This document shows, one piece after another, positions 6,531-11,021 of a stretch of DNA of 11,021 nt. The stretch is taken from assembly GCA_030037405.1 (NCBI GenBank), contig JASHRK010000268.1, positions 1-11,021 of the forward strand, written 5' to 3'. The stretch is from Acidimicrobiales bacterium (lineage in GTDB: Bacteria; Actinomycetota; Acidimicrobiia; Acidimicrobiales; Bog-793). Each line of letters begins with the position of its first letter. Positions within the stretch are counted from its first letter, which is position 1. The notes beneath the pieces are model-generated. The model was not told the origin of the DNA, did not search any database, and was given only the letters and a program-made list of their open reading frames with translations. Position numbers and translations under genes: made by a program.

Positions 6531-7235
6531 ATGGCAGAAATCCAGCTTGCTGCAGAGCCGGGCCGGCCAGACGGCAGCCGGCAGAGCCGCCGTCTCCGTC
6601 GCTCGGGAAGGATCCCGGCGATCGTCTACGGGCACGGGATCGACCCGATCGCGGTGTCGGTCGATGCCCGCGACCTTCGTTCTGCCCTGAGCGGGGAGGC
6701 GGGAAGTCGCGCTCTTCTAGATCTGCACGTCGGTTCGAAACGGCACCTCGCGGTCGCCAGGCAGCTGCAGCGCCACCCGGTGCGCCACAATGTCATCCAC
6801 GTCGACTTCCAGGTCGTGAGCCGCGACGAGATCATCGCGGCGGACGTTCCTGTCGTGCTGGTGGGGGACGCCGTTGCCGTGCACCGGGGTGACGGGACAG
6901 TTGGTCTCGAGTTGCAGACGCTCACGGTGAAGGCTCGACCCGCCGATCTGCCGCCGTCGATCGAGGTCGACGTCTCTCAGCTGGAGATCGGGCAGACGAT
7001 CCGCGTGAGCGACATCCAGCTACCTGAGGGCGTGACGACCGATGTCGACTTGGACCACGCGGTCGTCATCGGCCAGGCGCCCCGCGTCGAGGTCGTGGCG
7101 GAGGAGGCCGAGGCGCCAGAGGGTGCCGAGGCGCCAGAGGGCGCCGAGTCGACTGGGGGAGGCGTTGCCGGCGCAGGCTCCCGCGAGCGCGAGCAGCCGC
7201 CGGCTGCCGGCGACGAAGGCGCCGGCCAGAGCTGA
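6531..7235 (+). CDS. rplY: 50S ribosomal protein L25/general stress protein CTC
   Basis: The long CTC/TL5 form of L25, which binds 5S rRNA in the large ribosomal subunit. The N-terminal 5S-binding domain shows SRRLRRSGRIPAIVYGHG (19-36) and RHPVRHNVIHVDFQVV (81-96). The second beta-rich TL5 domain follows (about 100-185), including the LPPSIEVDVSQLEIGQTI segment (140-157) and IQLPEGV. Typical CTC proteins are about 190-220 residues; this one is 234 because of a disordered Glu/Ala/Pro/Gly tail from about residue 188, containing the duplicated EAPEGA made by an 18-bp DNA repeat. ATG 6531 is supported by AGGAG 8 nt upstream. It is the first gene of the rplY-pth-mfd block. Its last stretch overlaps an open minus-one frame that continues into pth. 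Confidence 0.95.
   Translation: MAEIQLAAEPGRPDGSRQSRRLRRSGRIPAIVYGHGIDPIAVSVDARDLRSALSGEAGSRALLDLHVGSKRHLAVARQLQRHPVRHNVIHVDFQVVSRDEIIAADVPVVLVGDAVAVHRGDGTVGLELQTLTVKARPADLPPSIEVDVSQLEIGQTIRVSDIQLPEGVTTDVDLDHAVVIGQAPRVEVVAEEAEAPEGAEAPEGAESTGGGVAGAGSREREQPPAAGDEGAGQS
7107..7148 (+). repeat. 18-bp in-frame repeat in the rplY tail
   Basis: Units 7107-7124 and 7125-7142 differ only at the last base, followed by a 6-nt partial copy GCCGAG. Being a multiple of three, the duplication keeps the rplY frame and gives the repeated Ala-Glu-Ala-Pro-Glu-Gly of the acidic tail. Confidence 0.9.
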
Positions 7236-7242
7236 GTCTCTT

Positions 7243-7323
7243 CCGGGCGGCTCGGGCGACTCGGGCGGCTCGGGTAGCTGGGGCGGATCGGGCGGCTGGG
7301 GCGGATCGGGCGACTCGGGAAGG
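7243..7323 (+). repeat. 9-bp tandem array between rplY and pth
   Basis: Nine consecutive 9-bp units of the form TCGGGCGRC, with variants TCGGGTAGC, TGGGGCGGA (twice) and a final TCGGGAAGG; the first unit begins with C. The array fills most of the 125-bp spacer between the rplY stop and the first conserved pth codon. Read in the frame starting at 7252 it encodes a Gly/Ser linker-like peptide (SGDSGGSGSWGGSGGW); in the pth frame it reads Arg/Ala-rich. A TAG lies in the rplY frame at 7275. It contains no ATG, GTG or TTG. Confidence 0.95.
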
Positions 7324-7360
7324 ACCGGACCGACGGCCGCCGGAGCCCACGACTGCCGAC

Positions 7361-7930
7361 CTGCTCGCAGTCGGGCTCGGCAACCCCGGGCCCGAGTACG
7401 CCCACACTCGGCACAACCAGGGTGCGGATGCTGTCCGGTTGCTGGCGAGCAGGCACGGGGCGCGTCTCAAGCCCGAGAAGGGCGCCGTCGCCGAGACCGC
7501 CGTTGTGCGGAGCGCGGGTAAGGTGCTCGTTCTTGCCGTGCCGCACACCTACATGAACGACTCCGGGATGGCCGTTCGGGTGCTCGCGAGACGGTATGTC
7601 GGCGAGGACGCATCGAGGATAGTGATCCTCCACGACGAGCTCGATCTCGAGCCTGGCGTTGTCCGCTTAAAGGAAGGCGGCGGGATCGCAGGTCACAACG
7701 GGCTCCGCTCTATCGGTCAGCACCTCCACACGAGAGACTTCATCCGTGTGAGGATCGGAGTCGGCAAGCCCGCCGGTCGCGCCGCCGGCGTCGACCATGT
7801 GCTCAGCCGACCGGGCAGGAAAGAGCGCGAGGTGCTCGACATAGCGCGTGAAACAGCCGCCGACGCCGTCGAGGTTCTTGTCTCCGACGGCGTTGTCGCG
7901 GCGATGAACCGCTTCAACTGTCGAACGTGA
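7361..7930 (+). CDS. pth: Peptidyl-tRNA hydrolase, start codon unresolved
   Basis: Cleaves peptidyl-tRNAs released from stalled ribosomes, recycling tRNA; cytosolic monomer. Counting from CTG 7361, the protein is 189 residues, normal for the family. All catalytic elements are visible: VGLGNPGPEY (4-13, Asn8), TRHNQG with catalytic His18, TYMNDSG with Asn66, ILHDELDLEPG with Asp92, and GIAGHNGLRS with Asn113 (equivalent to His20, Asn68, Asp93 and Asn114 in E. coli). The frame is open back to a TGA at 7025 but has no ATG, GTG or TTG until TTG 7439, which would remove the catalytic His. CTG 7361 is a placeholder; ACG 7349 is another option, and translation by frameshifting from rplY or a sequence error is possible. 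No clear ribosome-binding site fits CTG (GGAG at 7342 is 15 nt away). The stop overlaps the mfd start by 4 bp. Confidence 0.85.
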   Translation: MLAVGLGNPGPEYAHTRHNQGADAVRLLASRHGARLKPEKGAVAETAVVRSAGKVLVLAVPHTYMNDSGMAVRVLARRYVGEDASRIVILHDELDLEPGVVRLKEGGGIAGHNGLRSIGQHLHTRDFIRVRIGVGKPAGRAAGVDHVLSRPGRKEREVLDIARETAADAVEVLVSDGVVAAMNRFNCRT

Positions 7931-10900
7931 CCCTCGATCGGCTTCCTCGCCTCCTCGCCGGTGAGCCCGGCCTCGCCGAGCTCCTCGGCAAGGACGACAG
8001 CGTGGTCGCAGTCGCCGAGCCTGCTCGTGCCGTCGTCCTGGCGGCGCTCGGGGCCGTCGGAACCGCTCCGGTCGTCCTCGTCGCTACGCCCACCATGCGG
8101 GAGGCGGAGAACCTCGCCCATGACCTGACCGCCTACTGCGAGAAGGACACCATCGACCTCCTCCCGGCGTGGGAGACGCTCCCCTTCGAGCGAGTCTCGC
8201 CGGGCGTCGAAACGATGGGTCGGCGGTTACGGGCGATGTGGCGCCTTCGGAACGCGACGCCAGGCTCCGCCGGGTTGCGCGTCGTCGTCGCTCCCATCAG
8301 GGCGCTGCTGCAAAGGCTCGGCCCCCGTGTCGAGGACGCGGAGCCCATCGTCGTCCGCGCAGGAGCCGAGCTCGACGCCGACGCCCTCGTCGAGCAGCTC
8401 GCACGCGCCGGTTACCGACGCGAGTACCAGGTCGAGCATCGCGGCGAGTTCGCGGTGCGGGGAGGCATCATCGACGTCTTCGGATCGACCGCCGATCAGG
8501 GAGCGCGCATCGATCTCTGGGGAGACCAGGTCGACCGGCTCACCCAGTTCGACGTGAGCGACCAGCGTTCGACAGCCGATCTCGACGAGGTGGAGCTCTT
8601 CGGCTGCCGCGAGCTCATCCTGACAGAAGCGGCTCGCGACCGAGCACGTGAGCTGGCAGTGCGGGGCCCGGTAGCTCGTGACGTCTTCGAGCGCATAGCC
8701 GAAGGGCTTTTCTTCGACGGGATGGAGTCCTGGCTCCCATGGCTCACCGATGACGAGCGGCTCTTCACGGACTTGCTCGTGGCCCAAGCCAGGGTGGTGC
8801 TTGTCGAGCCGAGGCGGATGCGCGACCGGGCGAGCGAGCTCGTAGACGAAGAGCACGCGCTGGCGGAGGCGCTCGCACCCACGTGGAACGCGTCGACCGA
8901 CCAGGTGACGGCCCGGCTCCATCTTCCCTTCGACCGCCTGCTCGCCCGCACGCCAGCTCGGGTGGCTTCCTTGCTGCCGAGCGCGAGCGGTCCGGACGTG
9001 GCATCTGTGCCTGCCAACGGCTGGCCGCCTGTGCTGGGCGACGCCCCCGGCCTAGCTCGCCGTCTCGGAGAGCTGAGCCGGGAGGGCTACCGGGTCGTCA
9101 TCGCGGCAGACGGCGCCGGATCCGCCCTCCGCATCCAGGCCGTCCTCGGCGAGAACGGCGTCAGCGCCGATCTCGCCCCGGACGCCGAGCCGGTGGCGTC
9201 CGGGGCCGAGCCGCCGGCGCGCCCCGCGGCCGCCTCCACCGCGCCGGGTTATGGCCCCGATCGGGGCAACAACCTCGACCACTACCCCGGACCGGACCGC
9301 CCCCCCGCAACAGCACCGGGGATCACCGACGTCGACGTCCTCACGCGCCCTGGCGTCCACATCACGGTCGCCCAGGTCGATGCCGGCGCCGTCTTCCCCA
9401 ACTCGAAGCTCGCCATCCTCGCCGAGGCCGACATCACCGGCAGGCGCCGTCCCCACCGTCAGGCGAGGCCGAGGTCGCGATCCACCGAGGGCTTCTTCGA
9501 CGACCTCGCCCCCGGGTCGTTCGTCGTCCACCACGTCCACGGCGTCGCCCGTTTCGGAGGCCTCGTGAGACGGGCGCTCGGCGGCGCCGAACGGGACTAC
9601 CTCCTCCTCGAGTACCGCGGGGGGGACAAGCTCTACGTTCCCTCCGACCAGATCGACGCCATCACCCCGTACTCGGGAGGCGACAGACCCTCGCTCAATC
9701 GGCTCGGCGGCGCCGACTGGCAGCGGCAGAAGTCCCGCGTTCGCGCGGCCACTCGCCAGATAGCAAGGGAGCTCGTCCAGCTGTACCAACGCCGAGCGAC
9801 GGCGCAGGGGCACGCTTTCCCCGCCGACACCCCCTGGCAGGAAGAGCTGGAGCAGTCGTTCTCCTATCCCGAGACGCTCGACCAGCTGAAGGCGATCGAA
9901 GACGTCAAGGCCGACATGGAGGATGGCCGACCGATGGACCGGCTCGTCTGTGGCGATGTCGGCTTCGGCAAGACCGAAGTGGCCGTGAGGGCGGTCTTCA
10001 AGGCGGTGCAGGACGGCTTCCAGGCGGCCGTGCTCGTCCCGACGACGCTGCTTGCGAGTCAGCACGCCCAAACCTTCGCCGACAGGTTGGCCCCCTATCC
10101 CGTAAGGGTCGAGATGCTCTCGCGCTTTCTCACGCCAGGAGAGGCGCGGACGGTAGCCGACGGGCTTGCCGATGGCTCGGTCGACGTCGTCATCGGCACG
10201 CACCGCCTCCTCGCGTCCGACATCAGCTTCAAGCGCCTCGGGTTCCTCGTCGTCGACGAGGAGCAGCGCTTCGGCGTGAGCCACAAGGAGGAGATAAAGA
10301 GGATGTCAACGGGCATCGACGTCCTCACTCTCACGGCGAGCCCGATCCCGCGCACGCTCGAGCTCTCCCTCACGGGCATCCGCGATCTCTCCCTGATAAA
10401 CACACCCCCTTCCGAGCGCCAGCCCATCCTCACTTACGTCGGCGAGTACGACGACAGAGCCGTAGCCGAGGCGATCAGGCGGGAGCTCCTGCGAGAGGGT
10501 CAGGTCTTCTTCGTCCACAACCGGGTTCAGGACATAGAGACCGTCGCCGACCGCCTGCGAGCGCTCGTGCCGGACGCCCGGATCGCCGTCGCCCACGGCC
10601 AGATGGACGAGGGTTCCCTCGAGCAGGTCGTGCTGGACTTCTGGGAGGGTCGTCACGACGTCCTCGTCTGCACGACGATCATCGAGTCCGGTATCGACAT
10701 GCCTACCGTGAACACGCTCGTAGTCGACCGGGCCGACCTTCTGGGGCTCGGCCAGCTTCACCAGCTACGCGGTCGTGTGGGGCGCGGAGACCGCAGGGCT
10801 TACGCGTACCTCCTCTTTCCTCCTGACAAGGTGATAACCGAGCAGGCATACGAGCGCCTCCGGACGATCGGCGAGCACACCGAGCTCGGTTCCGGCTTCA

Positions 10901-11021
10901 AGATCGCCATGCGTGACCTCGAGATCCGCGGGGCCGGGAACCTTCTCGGCCACGACCAGTCGGGCCACATAGCGGCTGTCGGCTACGACCTCTACGTCCG
11001 CATGGTTTCCGAGGCGGTCGC
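7927..11021 (+). CDS. mfd: Transcription-repair coupling factor Mfd (partial, C-terminus outside window)
   Basis: An ATP-driven DNA translocase that removes stalled RNA polymerase and recruits UvrA. The first 1031 codons are present with no stop; family members have about 1150-1230 residues. Domains: UvrB-homology region with LPAWETLPFERVSPG (80-94) and GEFAVRGGIIDVFGS (about 173-187); RNA-polymerase-interacting CarD-like domain (about 522-590, PGSFVVHHVHGVARFGG); and RecG-like motor with Walker A GDVGFGKTE (676-684, Lys682), DEEQRFG (777-783), TASPIPRTL, FFVHNRVQ, IIESGIDMPTVNTL and QLRGRVGRGDRRAYAYLLF, then the translocation motif RDLEIRGAGNLLG. The UvrA-masking C-terminal domain lies outside. 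A Pro/Ala/Gly-rich insert at about 415-465 is unusual. GTG 7927 overlaps the pth stop (GTGA), implying translational coupling; no separate ribosome-binding site is evident. Confidence 0.97.
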   Translation, partial: MTLDRLPRLLAGEPGLAELLGKDDSVVAVAEPARAVVLAALGAVGTAPVVLVATPTMREAENLAHDLTAYCEKDTIDLLPAWETLPFERVSPGVETMGRRLRAMWRLRNATPGSAGLRVVVAPIRALLQRLGPRVEDAEPIVVRAGAELDADALVEQLARAGYRREYQVEHRGEFAVRGGIIDVFGSTADQGARIDLWGDQVDRLTQFDVSDQRSTADLDEVELFGCRELILTEAARDRARELAVRGPVARDVFERIAEGLFFDGMESWLPWLTDDERLFTDLLVAQARVVLVEPRRMRDRASELVDEEHALAEALAPTWNASTDQVTARLHLPFDRLLARTPARVASLLPSASGPDVASVPANGWPPVLGDAPGLARRLGELSREGYRVVIAADGAGSALRIQAVLGENGVSADLAPDAEPVASGAEPPARPAAASTAPGYGPDRGNNLDHYPGPDRPPATAPGITDVDVLTRPGVHITVAQVDAGAVFPNSKLAILAEADITGRRRPHRQARPRSRSTEGFFDDLAPGSFVVHHVHGVARFGGLVRRALGGAERDYLLLEYRGGDKLYVPSDQIDAITPYSGGDRPSLNRLGGADWQRQKSRVRAATRQIARELVQLYQRRATAQGHAFPADTPWQEELEQSFSYPETLDQLKAIEDVKADMEDGRPMDRLVCGDVGFGKTEVAVRAVFKAVQDGFQAAVLVPTTLLASQHAQTFADRLAPYPVRVEMLSRFLTPGEARTVADGLADGSVDVVIGTHRLLASDISFKRLGFLVVDEEQRFGVSHKEEIKRMSTGIDVLTLTASPIPRTLELSLTGIRDLSLINTPPSERQPILTYVGEYDDRAVAEAIRRELLREGQVFFVHNRVQDIETVADRLRALVPDARIAVAHGQMDEGSLEQVVLDFWEGRHDVLVCTTIIESGIDMPTVNTLVVDRADLLGLGQLHQLRGRVGRGDRRAYAYLLFPPDKVITEQAYERLRTIGEHTELGSGFKIAMRDLEIRGAGNLLGHDQSGHIAAVGYDLYVRMVSEAV

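Noticed and set aside
7439..7930. pth starting at TTG 7439
   Set aside because: This start would remove the GLGNPG loop and catalytic His of the TRHN motif, which are clearly encoded in frame immediately upstream.
8883..10826. A 647-codon plus-strand open frame that reads as an Arg/Pro-rich protein
   Set aside because: It is out of frame with mfd, whose frame is continuous from 7927 to the window end and carries every helicase motif. The Arg/Pro-rich composition is typical of an overlapping shadow frame in GC-rich DNA.

Overview
This is a GC-rich window from what is most likely an actinobacterium, possibly an acidimicrobial lineage. The basis is strong G/C preference at third codon positions, GTG starts, a terminator-like hairpin with no U-tract, and the gene families present. 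The class-level placement is inference. It carries eight protein-coding genes, two of them cut by the window edges. I found no RNA gene, insertion sequence or CRISPR array.

Left part, minus strand (1-2686): three genes run leftwards in the order acyl-CoA dehydrogenase, class I SAM-dependent methyltransferase, M20-family metallopeptidase (C-terminus beyond the left edge). Spacers are short (55 and 34 bp), so they may be co-transcribed, but no shared pathway is evident. A spacer of about 230 bp (2687-2920) separates them from the divergent plus-strand genes.

Right part, plus strand (2921-11021): glmU, prs, a DUF559-type gene, rplY (ctc), pth and mfd (open at the right edge). The order glmU-prs-ctc-pth-mfd is known from Bacillus and other Gram-positive bacteria. 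It groups UDP-GlcNAc and PRPP synthesis with ribosomal protein L25/CTC, peptidyl-tRNA recycling and transcription-coupled repair. Three things here depart from the usual pattern. GlmU ends at 368 residues, before the acetyltransferase active site. A winged-helix (AbiEi-like) plus DUF559 nuclease-fold gene sits between prs and rplY, preceded by a strong hairpin. pth has no ATG, GTG or TTG start upstream of its catalytic histidine, and the spacer before it is a 9-bp tandem array.

Several unrelated short tandem arrays (14, 10, 14, 17 and 9 bp units) lie in or at the edges of gene junctions, and an 18-bp duplication lies in the rplY tail. Minisatellite-like growth of spacers looks like a property of this genome. 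The best candidates for follow-up are the pth start problem, the shortened GlmU and the DUF559 insertion. I do not see a clear multi-gene undescribed system.
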